From positions 357,228-421,227 of the forward strand of contig NZ_CADFEI010000006.1 in assembly GCF_902833225.1 (NCBI RefSeq): a DNA stretch of 64,000 bases, in the 5' to 3' direction. The notes beneath the pieces are model-generated. The model ran no database searches. It worked only from the letters and a program-made list of their open reading frames with translations, and was not told where the DNA came from. Every line of letters begins with the position of its first letter. Position 1 is the stretch's first letter. Made by a program: the position numbers and the translations under genes. The DNA comes from Burkholderia sp. BCC1644. Its GTDB lineage: Bacteria > Pseudomonadota > Gammaproteobacteria > Burkholderiales > Burkholderiaceae. Shown here in pieces: positions 52,326-61,175 of this stretch.

Positions 52326-52355
52326 CGATATTTCGAATTCTAGTTCGGAATATCG
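52326..52355. promoter_or_regulatory. Inverted-repeat operator between the XRE-cupin regulator and kbl
   Basis: CGATATTTCGAA and TTCGGAATATCG form a 12-bp inverted repeat (11 of 12 paired) around TTCTAG, 27 bp from the regulator start. Likely autoregulatory and kbl operator. Confidence 0.65.
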
Positions 52356-52460
52356 GATAAATGCGGTCAACCGAACGACCGACTATAACAGTAGCAGGCC
52401 GTTGCGCCGCCGCCACGAGCGGTGTGCTGCGGAATGCGAATCCCTGTCAGGAGCTTTGCG

Positions 52461-53660
52461 ATGCGTGATGCCTTTCTCGCCCAGGTGCGCGGGACGCTCG
52501 ACCAGATCCGCGCGGACGGTTTTTACAAGACCGAGCGCGAGATCGCGAGTCCCCAGGCGGCTGCAGTGCGGCTCGCCGGCGGTGCCGGCGTGCTCAATTT
52601 CTGCGCGAACAACTATCTGGGTCTGGCGAACGATCCGCGCCTGATCGACGCGGCGAAGGCCGGCCTCGACCAGGACGGCTTCGGCATGGCATCGGTCCGC
52701 TTCATCTGCGGCACGCAAACCGTCCACAAGCAACTGGAGAGCGCGCTGGCCGCGTTTCTCGGCACTGAGGACAGCATCCTCTATTCGAGCTGCTTCGACG
52801 CGAACGGCGGGCTGTTCGAGACGCTGCTCGACGAGAACGACGCGATCATCAGCGACGAACTGAACCACGCGAGCATCATCGACGGCGTTCGCCTCTGCAA
52901 GGCGAAGCGCTTGCGCTACAAGAACAACGACCTGGCCGACCTCGAGGCGAAGCTCAAGGAAGCCGATGCGGCGGGCGCGCGCCACAAGCTGATCGCAACC
53001 GACGGCGTGTTCTCGATGGACGGCATCATCGCCGACCTGAAAGGCATCTGCGATCTCGCCGATCGCTACGGTGCGCTCGTGATGGTCGACGATTCGCACG
53101 CGGTCGGCTTCATCGGCACGCACGGCCGCGGCACACCCGAGCACTGCGGCGTCGAAGGCCGCGTCGACATCATCACGGGCACGCTCGGCAAGGCGCTCGG
53201 TGGTGCATCGGGCGGCTATGTCGCCGCGCGTCGCGAAGTCATCGAGCTGCTGCGCCAGCGCTCGCGCCCGTATCTCTTCTCGAACACGCTCACGCCGAGC
53301 ATCGCCGCGGCCTCGCTGAAGGTGCTGGAACTGCTCGGCAGCGATGAAGGCGCGAAGCTGCGCGAGCGCGTGCGCGAAAACGGCGCGCGGTTTCGCCAGC
53401 AGATGACCGAAGCCGGTTTCACGCTCGTGCCCGGCGCGCATCCGATCATCCCGGTGATGCTCGGCGACGCGCAGCTCGCGACGAACATGGCCGACAAGCT
53501 GCTCGGCGAAGGCGTCTACGTGATCGGCTTCTCGTTCCCGGTCGTGCCGCGCGGCCGCGCGCGCATCCGTACGCAGATGAGCGCCGCGCATACACCCGAG
53601 CAGATCGACCAGACGGTCGCCGCGTTCGTGCGCGTCGGCAAGTCGCTCGGCATCATCTGA
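52461..53660 (+). CDS. kbl: Glycine C-acetyltransferase (2-amino-3-ketobutyrate CoA ligase)
   Basis: This 399-residue PLP enzyme cleaves 2-amino-3-oxobutanoate with CoA into glycine and acetyl-CoA. Signatures are [54 protein letters not shown] and [15 protein letters not shown] with the PLP Lys. Length matches E. coli Kbl. ATG 52461 has AGGAG 8 bases upstream and replaces a longer frame start. tdh follows 13 bp later. Confidence 0.97.
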   Translation: MRDAFLAQVRGTLDQIRADGFYKTEREIASPQAAAVRLAGGAGVLNFCANNYLGLANDPRLIDAAKAGLDQDGFGMASVRFICGTQTVHKQLESALAAFLGTEDSILYSSCFDANGGLFETLLDENDAIISDELNHASIIDGVRLCKAKRLRYKNNDLADLEAKLKEADAAGARHKLIATDGVFSMDGIIADLKGICDLADRYGALVMVDDSHAVGFIGTHGRGTPEHCGVEGRVDIITGTLGKALGGASGGYVAARREVIELLRQRSRPYLFSNTLTPSIAAASLKVLELLGSDEGAKLRERVRENGARFRQQMTEAGFTLVPGAHPIIPVMLGDAQLATNMADKLLGEGVYVIGFSFPVVPRGRARIRTQMSAAHTPEQIDQTVAAFVRVGKSLGII

Positions 53661-53673
53661 CGGAGACGCGACC

Positions 53674-54702
53674 ATGAAAGCACTGGCAAAGCTCGAACGC
53701 GGCCCCGGCCTCACGCTCACGCGCGTGAAGCGTCCCGAAGTCGGCCACAACGACGTGCTGATCAAGATCCGCCGTACGGCGATCTGCGGCACCGACATCC
53801 ATATCTGGAAGTGGGACGACTGGGCACAGAAGACGATTCCCGTGCCGATGCACGTCGGTCACGAATACGTCGGCGAGATCGTCGAGATGGGGCAGGAAGT
53901 GCGCGGCTTCGCGATCGGCGATCGCGTGTCCGGCGAAGGCCACATCACCTGCGGTTTCTGCCGCAACTGCCGCGCGGGGCGCCGGCATCTGTGCCGCAAC
54001 ACGGTCGGCGTCGGCGTGAACCGCGAAGGCGCGTTCGCCGAGTATCTGGCGATTCCGGCGTTCAACGCGTTCAAGATTCCACCGGAGATTTCCGACGATC
54101 TCGCGTCGATCTTCGATCCGTTCGGCAACGCGACGCACACGGCGCTGTCGTTCAATCTCGTCGGCGAAGACGTGCTGATCACCGGCGCGGGCCCGATCGG
54201 CATCATGGCCGTCGCGATCGCGAAGCACGTCGGCGCGCGCAACGTCGTGATCACCGACATCAACGACTACCGGCTCGAGCTTGCGCGCAAGATGGGCGCG
54301 ACGCGTGCGGTCAACGTCGCACGCGAATCGCTGCGCGACGTGATGGCCGACCTGCACATGACCGAAGGCTTCGACGTCGGTCTCGAGATGTCGGGCGTGC
54401 CGAGCGCGTTCACGAGCATGCTCGAGGCGATGAACCACGGCGGCAAGGTCGCGCTGCTCGGCATCCCGCCCGCGCAGACGGCGATCGACTGGAACCAGGT
54501 GATCTTCAAGGGGCTCGAGATCAAGGGCATCTACGGCCGCGAGATGTTCGAGACCTGGTACAAGATGGTCGCGATGCTGCAGAGCGGCCTCGACCTGTCG
54601 CCGATCATCACGCATCGCTTCGCGGCCGACGATTTCGAGCAAGGCTTCGCCGCGATGCTGTCCGGCGAAAGCGGCAAGGTGATTCTCGACTGGACGGCCT
54701 GA
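53674..54702 (+). CDS. tdh: L-threonine 3-dehydrogenase
   Basis: This 342-residue zinc alcohol-dehydrogenase-type enzyme oxidises threonine to 2-amino-3-oxobutanoate, the Kbl substrate. It has [27 protein letters not shown], the structural zinc Cys set ([15 protein letters not shown]) and the Rossmann [22 protein letters not shown]. Length matches E. coli Tdh (341). It is the last gene of the kbl-tdh operon. Confidence 0.97.
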   Translation: MKALAKLERGPGLTLTRVKRPEVGHNDVLIKIRRTAICGTDIHIWKWDDWAQKTIPVPMHVGHEYVGEIVEMGQEVRGFAIGDRVSGEGHITCGFCRNCRAGRRHLCRNTVGVGVNREGAFAEYLAIPAFNAFKIPPEISDDLASIFDPFGNATHTALSFNLVGEDVLITGAGPIGIMAVAIAKHVGARNVVITDINDYRLELARKMGATRAVNVARESLRDVMADLHMTEGFDVGLEMSGVPSAFTSMLEAMNHGGKVALLGIPPAQTAIDWNQVIFKGLEIKGIYGREMFETWYKMVAMLQSGLDLSPIITHRFAADDFEQGFAAMLSGESGKVILDWTA

Positions 54703-54717
54703 GTCGAGTGTCGAGAC

Positions 54718-54755
54718 GGGGCAGTGCGGCGCGTTTGCCGCCTGCCCCGCTTTCG
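54718..54755 (+). terminator. Terminator after tdh
   Basis: GGGGCAG-T-GCGGC pairs with GCCGC-CTGCCCC around GCGTTT, followed by GCTTTCGTTT. Strong stem with a weak T run. Confidence 0.75.
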
Positions 54756-54792
54756 TTTGCACGCGCATCGTCAACATCGAAGCGCGTGATGC

Positions 54793-54824
54793 GACGCTTG
54801 AGGTGAGATTATTCGGGAGCTGTG
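54793..54824 (-). repeat. Outlying reverse iteron element B
   Basis: AGGTGAGATTATTCGGGAG within a 32-bp unit nearly identical to element A (30 of 32), about 6.5 kb from the array. Confidence 0.75.
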
Positions 54825-55096
54825 TTTGCATGCGTGAATCACGCCGCGATCGCACATCGGTGACCTGCAATCGCACGTTTGCTTCACCAGTCAGCTTTTG
54901 CTTCGCTTTGCCTCTTCACGCCGTTCGGCGCTTGCTTTCCCCCTTCTACACGCTTCCCTGCTTCGCTGGCCGGGCGATCGTTCGCGACGCTCCGCATGCG
55001 ACACCGAATTGAATCGCGACATCAACCGTGAGTGCACGAGCCTCGTTGCGACTCACTCATACGCATCGCGCACGGCGTCCAACGGTGCGCAGATCG

Positions 55097-55513
55097 CTAC
55101 TTGTTCCGTTCACCCTTCAACCATCGCGGTTCGAGCTGAAGATTCAACACGACGAGCCAGCGCTTCGGGCATTGCGGCGCAACGTCGACCGGATCGCCAT
55201 GCGCGCCGGGAACCGTGACGAACCCGTGCCGCGCCGCGAATTGATACGCGCGTAACGCATCCGCTTGCAGCCAGAAGCTGACGAGCGCGCACGTCACGAA
55301 GCGGAACAGCAGTACCGTCGCGGCGTCCGGCGCGAAACCGGCGGCACCCAGCAGGCCTTCGAACGCGAACGCCAGCGCCTGCGCAACCGCGATCGTGACG
55401 ATCGTCAGCTTCATCACACCGCGCAGCCGAAGCGCTGCACCCACACGTGCCTGCCGGGTGTCGAGCTGTGCGCGATCCTCGCCGTCCTCGCGCTTCGGCA
55501 CCTCGTGTTTCAT
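55097..55513 (-). CDS. Small membrane protein
   Basis: This 138-residue protein has a charged N-terminus with two likely membrane segments (MKLTIVTIAVAQALAFAFEGLLGAAGF and ATVLLFRFVTCALVSFWLQA), then a soluble tail. Its ATG overlaps the GNAT gene stop (ATGA). No family was recognised. Confidence 0.6.
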   Translation of the reverse strand: MKHEVPKREDGEDRAQLDTRQARVGAALRLRGVMKLTIVTIAVAQALAFAFEGLLGAAGFAPDAATVLLFRFVTCALVSFWLQADALRAYQFAARHGFVTVPGAHGDPVDVAPQCPKRWLVVLNLQLEPRWLKGERNK

Positions 55514-56148
55514 GACACCGCATCGGCGTGCCGCGCGACCTCGATCTGAGTCGTACCGCACGCACGCATGCGGTCGTTCGCGATGCTGACGGCCTTGCAC
55601 AGGATCACGCTGTCGTAGTTGTGCCCCGGAAAACGCATCACGTCGACCGGCTGAAATCCTTCGCGGCGATAGAAATCGACGAGCCGGACCGCCGCATGCG
55701 GCGCGTCGAGCGCGAGGTGCGTCGCGCCGCGCGCGGCGGCCCGATGTTGTGCAAACGCGAGCAGTGAGCGGCCGATGCCGCGATCCTGCCAGACCGGGTC
55801 GACGGCCAGCTGGCCGAGCGTCGCGACGCACCGGCTGCGATACGGATCGCAGCGGGAATCGGGATCGTGCGACAGCATCGTCATCGTCGCGACCAGATGC
55901 GCGTTGCCGAGCGCGACGAAGCACTCGCCGGTGAGCATGCGTTCACGCGTCGCCGACGCCGACTGATCGATGCTCGGGCAATTGAAGCCCAGTGCGCCGA
56001 GCGGGGCGAACGCGCGATGCAGCAGCGCGGTCAGTGCATCGTACGAATCGCTGCGCGGGTCGAAGCGCCGCACGACGACGCGGCCGTCGAGCCGCTTCGC
56101 ATAAGCCGCATAGGCACGCACGGGGCGCGCAGATTCCGGTCGCTGCAT
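55510..56148 (-). CDS. GNAT-family N-acetyltransferase
   Basis: This 212-residue protein has the acetyl-CoA binding motif LGQLAVDPVWQDRGIGRSLLAFAQHRAAARGATHLALDA and the C-terminal LVDFYRREGFQPVDVMRFPGHNYDSVILCKAV, typical of GNAT enzymes. The substrate is unknown. ATG 56148 has AAGGA eight bases upstream. It is coupled to the small membrane protein. Confidence 0.85.
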   Translation of the reverse strand: MQRPESARPVRAYAAYAKRLDGRVVVRRFDPRSDSYDALTALLHRAFAPLGALGFNCPSIDQSASATRERMLTGECFVALGNAHLVATMTMLSHDPDSRCDPYRSRCVATLGQLAVDPVWQDRGIGRSLLAFAQHRAAARGATHLALDAPHAAVRLVDFYRREGFQPVDVMRFPGHNYDSVILCKAVSIANDRMRACGTTQIEVARHADAVS

Positions 56149-56292
56149 GATGTCCTTGTGCCCAGACAGGGTGACCGAAGTGTAGTGAGCGTCCTGTATC
56201 GGCTTCAAGAAAAAATGTCGTAAACGCGCGTCGCCAGGCCGCGCTTCAGCCCTCCCGTCGATGGGGCTTTTTCACATGGGTATTGACGAAGG

Positions 56293-56306
56293 AGAACGAT
56301 CGTTCT
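56293..56306. promoter_or_regulatory. Operator palindrome inside the tetR promoter
   Basis: AGAACGATCGTTCT is a perfect 14-bp palindrome. It lies between TTGACG (56283-56288) and TACCGT (56306-56311), a 17-bp spacer, just before the regulator start. A TetR-family autoregulatory site is likely. Confidence 0.7.
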
Positions 56307-56317
56307 ACCGTAAACCC

Positions 56318-56923
56318 ATGAACACACCTCACGACTCCTCCGGCGAACCGGGCGTTCGCGACCGGCTGCTCGACGCGGCCGAAGCGCTGATCTATTCGGG
56401 CGGCATCCACGCAACGGGTGTCGATGCGATCGTCAAGCGATCCGGCGCGGCGCGAAAGAGCTTTTATTCGCATTTCGAATCGAAAGAGGCGCTGGTGGTT
56501 GCCGCGCTCGAACGTCGCGACGCGCGCTGGATGCGCTGGTTCGTCGACGCCACGCTGGCGCGCGGCAAGGCGCCACGCGCGCAGCTGCTCGGCATGTTCG
56601 ACGTGTTGCGTGACTGGTTCGGGCAGCCCGATTTTCACGGCTGCGCGTTCCTGAACGCATCGGGCGAGATCCCCGACGCCGACGATCCCGTGCGGGTCGT
56701 CGCGCGCGAGCACAAGGCACGGCTGCTGGCATTCGTGCGCGAGCGCTTCGATGCGTATGCCGATGAAGTCGGCCTTGAGCGCCGCGGGCTTGCCCGCATC
56801 GCGCGCCAGTGGCTCGTGCTGATCGACGGCGCGATCGGCGTGGCGCTCGTCAGTGGCGATGCAAACGCCGCGCGCGATGCGCGCGCGACGGCCGAACTGC
56901 TGCTCGATACCGTGTCCCGGTAG
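56318..56923 (+). CDS. TetR-family transcriptional regulator
   Basis: This 201-residue repressor has an N-terminal HTH (about residues 11-58: VRDRLLDAAEALIYSGGIHATGVDAIVKRSGAARKSFYSHFESKEALV) and a helical ligand domain (FHGCAFLNASGEIPDADDPVR). No ribosome site precedes ATG 56318. If the promoter noted above is used, transcription would start at or near the ATG, so the mRNA may be leaderless. The SnoaL-like gene 63 bp downstream may be its target. Confidence 0.85.
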   Translation: MNTPHDSSGEPGVRDRLLDAAEALIYSGGIHATGVDAIVKRSGAARKSFYSHFESKEALVVAALERRDARWMRWFVDATLARGKAPRAQLLGMFDVLRDWFGQPDFHGCAFLNASGEIPDADDPVRVVAREHKARLLAFVRERFDAYADEVGLERRGLARIARQWLVLIDGAIGVALVSGDANAARDARATAELLLDTVSR

Positions 56924-56986
56924 GCGGTGCAGCGAATCCGAACCGGCTGCGTTCGTTCGCAGCCAGAACCTGAACAGGAGCAACCC

Positions 56987-57466
56987 ATGTCCGCTTCCCC
57001 CGAAGTCCGTCCGCCCGTTCCGCCCTTCACGCTCGAGACGGCGCGCCAGAAGGTGCGCGCCGCCGAGGACGCATGGAACACGCGCGACCCGCAACGCGTG
57101 TCGCTCGCCTATACGCCGCAAAGCCGATGGCGCAATCGTGCCGAGTTCGTGACGGGCCGCGACGAGATCGTCGGGCTGCTGCAGCGGAAATGGACGCGCG
57201 AGCTCGACTACCGGCTGATCAAGGAGCTGTGGGCGTTCGGCGGCAATCGCATCGCGGTGCGCTTTGCGTACGAATGGCATGACGACGCAGGCAACTGGTT
57301 TCGTTCGTACGGCAACGAGAACTGGGAGTTCGACGAAAACGGCCTGATGGCGCATCGTCACGCGAGCATCAATGATCTGCCGATTCGCGAGGCGGACCGT
57401 CTTTATCACTGGCCGCTCGGTCGTCGTCCGGACGATCATCCGGGGCTGTCCGACCTCGGGCTGTGA
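56987..57466 (+). CDS. NTF2-like/SnoaL-fold protein (DUF1348 type)
   Basis: This 159-residue protein has [44 protein letters not shown] and [41 protein letters not shown], as in the DUF1348 group of SnoaL-like proteins. The function of this family is not established. CAGGAG lies six bases before ATG 56987. It is probably co-transcribed with tetR. Confidence 0.88.
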   Translation: MSASPEVRPPVPPFTLETARQKVRAAEDAWNTRDPQRVSLAYTPQSRWRNRAEFVTGRDEIVGLLQRKWTRELDYRLIKELWAFGGNRIAVRFAYEWHDDAGNWFRSYGNENWEFDENGLMAHRHASINDLPIREADRLYHWPLGRRPDDHPGLSDLGL

Positions 57467-57514
57467 GGTTCACGTCGATTCAGCGGAGCGGTGAACGCCT
57501 CACCGAGGTTCAAT

Positions 57515-57532
57515 GGTGAGGAAATTCGGGAG
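57515..57532 (-). repeat. Outlying reverse iteron C1
   Basis: GGTGAGGAAATTCGGGAG, 28 bp from C2 in the same orientation. Confidence 0.7.
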
Positions 57533-57542
57533 TCGCAACGCT

Positions 57543-57562
57543 AAGGTGAGATTTTTCGGGAG
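57543..57562 (-). repeat. Outlying reverse iteron C2
   Basis: AAGGTGAGATTTTTCGGGAG, the reverse complement of CTCCCGAAAAATCTCACCTT; one internal mismatch to the origin consensus, about 9.2 kb from the array. Confidence 0.8.
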
Positions 57563-57873
57563 GAGGTGAAATGTCGCGTCGAACTGTGTGTTCCGAACAG
57601 GTCGACGCGTCATTGCACGGGTGAAGCAGACAGGTCGACGCGCAGCGAGCGGTGTGCGTTGCCGCGTGATGCATCTCACCGATCGCACCGGTGAAGCATT
57701 GACGATCGGTGTGAGTGAGCGTGACGTGCCACTCACCGATCGGATCGACATCACCACGCACGCTTCCGAAGAATCTGCATGCGTGCGCAAACGCATCGCA
57801 TGTTGCTCACCGCAGACGGATGCGTGAAGTGCCGCCCGGCGGAGCGCCGGGCGCGACCCTCGACCCTCGGCGC

Positions 57874-58959
57874 TCAGCCCGCGATCCGCGCGGCGATCGC
57901 CTCGCCCACTTCCTGCGTGCCTGCATTACCGCCGAGATCGCGCGTATGCGGCCCCGTGCGCAGTACGTCCTCGATCGCGGCGACGGTCGTGTCGTGCGCT
58001 TCACGTTCGCGGCCCGCGCCGTTGCCGAGGAAGTCGAGCATCATCGCCGCCGACCAGATCATCGCGACCGGGTTCGCAATGTATTGCCCCGCGATGTCGG
58101 GTGCCGACCCATGCACGGGTTCGAACAGCGACGGGAACGTGCGGTCGGGGTTCAGGTTCGCCGACGGCGCGATGCCGATCGTGCCCGTACAGGCCGGCCC
58201 GAGATCCGACAGGATGTCGCCGAACAGGTTCGACGCGACGACCACGTCGAAGCGGTCCGGCTGCAGCACGAAGCGTGCGCACAGGATGTCGATGTGCTGC
58301 TTGTCGACGGCGATCTCCGGATAGCGTTCGGCCATTTCGGCCGCGCGCGCATCCCACCACGGCATGCTGATCGCGATGCCGTTGCTCTTCGTCGCGACGG
58401 TGAGGCGCTTCGCGCGCCGTTGCGCGAGCTCGAACGCGAATTTCAGCACGCGTTCGGTGCCGTGCCGCGTGAAGATCGACTGCTGCATCACGACTTCGCG
58501 ATCGGTGCCTTCGAACATCGTGCCGCCGACCGACGAATATTCGCCCTCGGTGTTCTCGCGCACGATCATGAAATCGATGTCGCCCGCGCGGCGGCCGGCG
58601 AGCGGCGACGGCACGCCGTCGAACAGGCGCGCGGGCCGCAGGTTGATGTACTGGTCGAATTCGCGGCGGAATTTCAGCAGCGAGCCCCACAGCGAGATGT
58701 GATCGGGCACCGTTGCGGGCCAGCCGACCGCGCCGAACAGGATCGCGTCCATGCCCGACAGCTGCGCCTTCCAGTCGTCCGGCATCATCTTGCCGTGCTG
58801 TGCGTAGTAGTCGCAGCTCGCCCAGTCGATCTCGACGAAGTCGAAGCGGATGCCGAAGCGCGCGGTGACGGCGGCGAGCGCGCGCAGGCCCTCGGGCATC
58901 ACTTCGCGGCCGATGCCGTCGCCGGGGATCACGGCAATCCTGTAGGTCTTGTCGGTCAT
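57874..58959 (-). CDS. Tartrate dehydrogenase / D-malate dehydrogenase family
   Basis: This 361-residue isocitrate/isopropylmalate-type dehydrogenase has YRIAVIPGDGIGREVMPEGL, FMIVRENTEGEYSSVGG, VATKSNGI, DRFDVVVASNLFGDILSDLGPACTG and FEPVHGSAPDIAGQ. The substrate-loop pattern fits the TtuC/DmlA group, which oxidises tartrate or D-malate with NAD+. The divergent DmlR-like LysR gene supports this over leucine synthesis. TtuC versus DmlA cannot be decided from sequence alone. Confidence 0.92.
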   Translation of the reverse strand: MTDKTYRIAVIPGDGIGREVMPEGLRALAAVTARFGIRFDFVEIDWASCDYYAQHGKMMPDDWKAQLSGMDAILFGAVGWPATVPDHISLWGSLLKFRREFDQYINLRPARLFDGVPSPLAGRRAGDIDFMIVRENTEGEYSSVGGTMFEGTDREVVMQQSIFTRHGTERVLKFAFELAQRRAKRLTVATKSNGIAISMPWWDARAAEMAERYPEIAVDKQHIDILCARFVLQPDRFDVVVASNLFGDILSDLGPACTGTIGIAPSANLNPDRTFPSLFEPVHGSAPDIAGQYIANPVAMIWSAAMMLDFLGNGAGREREAHDTTVAAIEDVLRTGPHTRDLGGNAGTQEVGEAIAARIAG

Positions 58960-59035
58960 GCATATCTCCTTGGCTGGTTGCCCGGCTGCCGAGGGAGGCA
59001 GCGGGCCGTCACGTCATTCTATTTATTTCCATCCG

Positions 59036-59061
59036 GATTAAAATCACGCGAAAGGTTAATC
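59036..59061. promoter_or_regulatory. Candidate LysR-type binding site
   Basis: GATTAA-N14-TTAATC inverted repeat in the 117-bp gap between the dehydrogenase and the LysR gene. Confidence 0.5.
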
Positions 59062-59076
59062 GACTTTCCACGAATC

Positions 59077-60000
59077 GTGAACAAATCACCGAATCTCGAC
59101 GACCTGCGCGTGTTCAGCCTGGTTGTCCGCCTGGCGAGCTTCAGCGCGGCCGCCGAGCAGCTCGCGGTGTCGCCCGCGTACGTCAGCAAGCGCATCGCGC
59201 TGCTCGAGGCGCAGCTCGGCACGCGCCTGCTGCATCGCTCGACGCGTCGCGTGAGCGCGACCGAAGCAGGCGAACGCGTGTTCGCGCGCGCCGAGAAGAT
59301 TCTCGACGACGTCGATCATCTCGTCGAGGACGTGTCGACCACCCGCACGGTGCCGCGCGGCACGCTGCGCATCTCGAGCAGCTTCGGCTTCGGGCGGCAT
59401 GTCGTTGCGCCGGCGCTGCTCGACTTCAGCGCGCGCTATCCGCAACTGAACGTGCGGCTCGATCTGTTCGACCGGCTCGTCGATGTCGCGGGAGAAGGCT
59501 ACGACCTCGACGTGCGGATCGGCGACGAGATCGCCGATCACCTGATCGCGCGCCGCCTCGCCGCGAACCATCGCGTGCTGTGCGCGTCGCCCGACTATCT
59601 CGCACGACGCGGCACGCCGCGCTCGCTCGCGGATCTCGCGTCGCACGACTGTCTTGCAATCAAGGAGCGCGACCATCCGTTCGGTGTATGGCGATTGAAC
59701 GTGCGCGGCGAGACGGTCACGATGAAGGTCGGCGGCGCGCTGTCGACGAATCATGGCGAGGTGGCCGTGCAGTGGGCGCTGGCGGGACGCGGTATCGTGT
59801 TGCGCTCGATCTGGGAGGCCGCGCCGCTGATCGAGCGCGGTGACCTGTGCCGCGTGCTGCCGGACGCGATCCAGCCCGCGAACATCTGGGCCGTGTATCC
59901 GGAACGCGTCGCAGCGTCGGCGAAGGTGCGCGTGTGCGTGGATTTTCTGGTGGAGACGCTGGCCGGCCTGAACGCAGCAGCAGGCGACGATACGGCCTGA
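59077..60000 (+). CDS. LysR-family regulator (DmlR-like)
   Basis: This 307-residue regulator starts at GTG 59077 (reading NKSPNLDDLRVF). It has the winged HTH (FSLVVRLASFSAAAEQLAVSPAYVSKRIALLEAQLGTRLLHRSTRRVS) and a LysR substrate domain (GTLRISSSFGFGRHVVAPALLDF). Divergence from the tartrate/D-malate dehydrogenase gene suggests it activates that gene, as DmlR does in E. coli. Confidence 0.9.
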   Translation: MNKSPNLDDLRVFSLVVRLASFSAAAEQLAVSPAYVSKRIALLEAQLGTRLLHRSTRRVSATEAGERVFARAEKILDDVDHLVEDVSTTRTVPRGTLRISSSFGFGRHVVAPALLDFSARYPQLNVRLDLFDRLVDVAGEGYDLDVRIGDEIADHLIARRLAANHRVLCASPDYLARRGTPRSLADLASHDCLAIKERDHPFGVWRLNVRGETVTMKVGGALSTNHGEVAVQWALAGRGIVLRSIWEAAPLIERGDLCRVLPDAIQPANIWAVYPERVAASAKVRVCVDFLVETLAGLNAAAGDDTA

Positions 60001-60008
60001 AATCGTCT

Positions 60009-60029
60009 AAAGGTGAGCTTTTGCGGGAG
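60009..60029 (-). repeat. Outlying reverse iteron D
   Basis: AAAGGTGAGCTTTTGCGGGAG, just after the LysR gene and about 11.7 kb from the array. One or two mismatches to the consensus. Confidence 0.7.
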
Positions 60030-60111
60030 GGCGTGCGCAGGCACCGAAGCAGCGCTGGATGCGACGCCGAGCGGCCCGACGGGCGGACCTTCGACGGCGC
60101 CTGCGGGAGAC

Positions 60112-61053
60112 TCAGGCCGCGCTCGATGCACCGAGCATCAGGTCGAGATTCTGCACGGCTGCGCCCGATGCCCCTTTGCCGAGATTGTCGAACACGGCGG
60201 ACAGCAGTACCTGACCGTGGTCTTCATTGACGAACACGCCGAGCCGCAGGTCATTGGTGCCGTTCAGTGCTTGCGGATCGAGATGCGTGATCGCGCGTGC
60301 GTCGGCAAGCGGCATGACGTCGACGTGACGTGCGCCGGCGTAATGGTGCGCGAGGCACGCATGCAGCTGCTCACCGGTCACGCCGGCCGGAAGCAGGCGC
60401 AGTTCGATCGGGATGGTGAGCACGATGCCTTGCCGGTACGCACCGTAGGCCGGCACGAAGAACGGCCGGTGTGCGAGCCCGGCATGCAGCCGGATCTCGG
60501 GCGCATGCTTGTGCTCCAGCGCCAGGCCATACACCTGCAGCGGCAGCCCGCGTGCGGCGGCGTCACCCGATTCGAACGCTTCGACGGCCGCCCTTCCGCC
60601 CCCCGAATAACCGGAGACCGCATGGATGCTCACCGGGTAGTCGCGCGGCAGCAGGCCGGCTTGTTGCAGCGGGCGCAGCAGGCCGATCGCGCCCGTCGGG
60701 TAGCAGCCCGGATTGGTGATGCGCTTTGCGTGTGCAATGTTCTGCGCGTGTCCTTCGGCCATTTCGGGAAAGCCGTAGACCCATTCGGGCTGCGTGCGGT
60801 GAGCGGAACTTGCATCGATCACGCGTACCGACGGGTTCCGGACGAAGCCGACCGCTTCGCGCGCGGCCGCATCGGGCAGGCACAGGATCGCGATATCGCA
60901 TGCGTTGAGCGCGTCGGTGCGCCGGACGGGATCCTTGCGTTCGGCAGCCGGAAGCGTGAGCAGCCGCAAGTCGGCACGGTCGCGCAGGCGCTCGTGAATC
61001 AGCAGTCCGGTCGTGCCCTGGTCGCCGTCGATGAAGACAGTGGGGAGGCTCAT
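60112..61053 (-). CDS. argC: N-acetyl-gamma-glutamyl-phosphate reductase, type 2
   Basis: This 313-residue short-form (AGPR type 2) ArgC has [17 protein letters not shown] at the NADP site and catalytic Cys117 in [14 protein letters not shown]. It also has [12 protein letters not shown] and the C-terminal [33 protein letters not shown]. It makes N-acetylglutamate semialdehyde for arginine synthesis. It stands alone with a divergent LysR gene, so it may be a second, specially regulated copy. Confidence 0.94.
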   Translation of the reverse strand: MSLPTVFIDGDQGTTGLLIHERLRDRADLRLLTLPAAERKDPVRRTDALNACDIAILCLPDAAAREAVGFVRNPSVRVIDASSAHRTQPEWVYGFPEMAEGHAQNIAHAKRITNPGCYPTGAIGLLRPLQQAGLLPRDYPVSIHAVSGYSGGGRAAVEAFESGDAAARGLPLQVYGLALEHKHAPEIRLHAGLAHRPFFVPAYGAYRQGIVLTIPIELRLLPAGVTGEQLHACLAHHYAGARHVDVMPLADARAITHLDPQALNGTNDLRLGVFVNEDHGQVLLSAVFDNLGKGASGAAVQNLDLMLGASSAA

Positions 61054-61122
61054 GATGGTCGGGTTCCTCGCGTTCGGTGGTCGGGGGAAAGCCGTATCGT
61101 CCGCCGAACGCCTAGAATAGGA

Positions 61123-61156
61123 AAAGTTGAATTTACTGACTATCTGATTCAGCTTT
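61123..61156. promoter_or_regulatory. Candidate LysR box between argC and its divergent regulator
   Basis: AAAGTTGAAT-N14-ATTCAGCTTT, a 10-bp inverted repeat with one mismatch, 19 bp upstream of the regulator start. Confidence 0.6.
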
Positions 61157-61175
61157 CCTGAACGAGAGGTGTTTG

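Larger units (their letters stand above)
54703..55096. other. Intergenic region with terminator and outlying iteron B
   Basis: This 394-bp gap between tdh and a convergent minus-strand gene holds the tdh terminator and the reverse iteron element B. The remaining 270 bp show no gene and no other motif. Confidence 0.6.
57467..57873. other. Intergenic region with two outlying iterons and TCACCGATCG repeats
   Basis: This 407-bp gap has no gene. Two reverse iterons lie at 57515-57562. CCTCACC / GGTGAGG (57498-57521) makes a 7-bp inverted repeat with the first. Further on, CTCACCGATCG (57675-57685), CGATCGGTGTGAG (57703-57715) and CTCACCGATCGG (57732-57743) form a small cluster of direct and inverted repeats. 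Confidence 0.65.
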
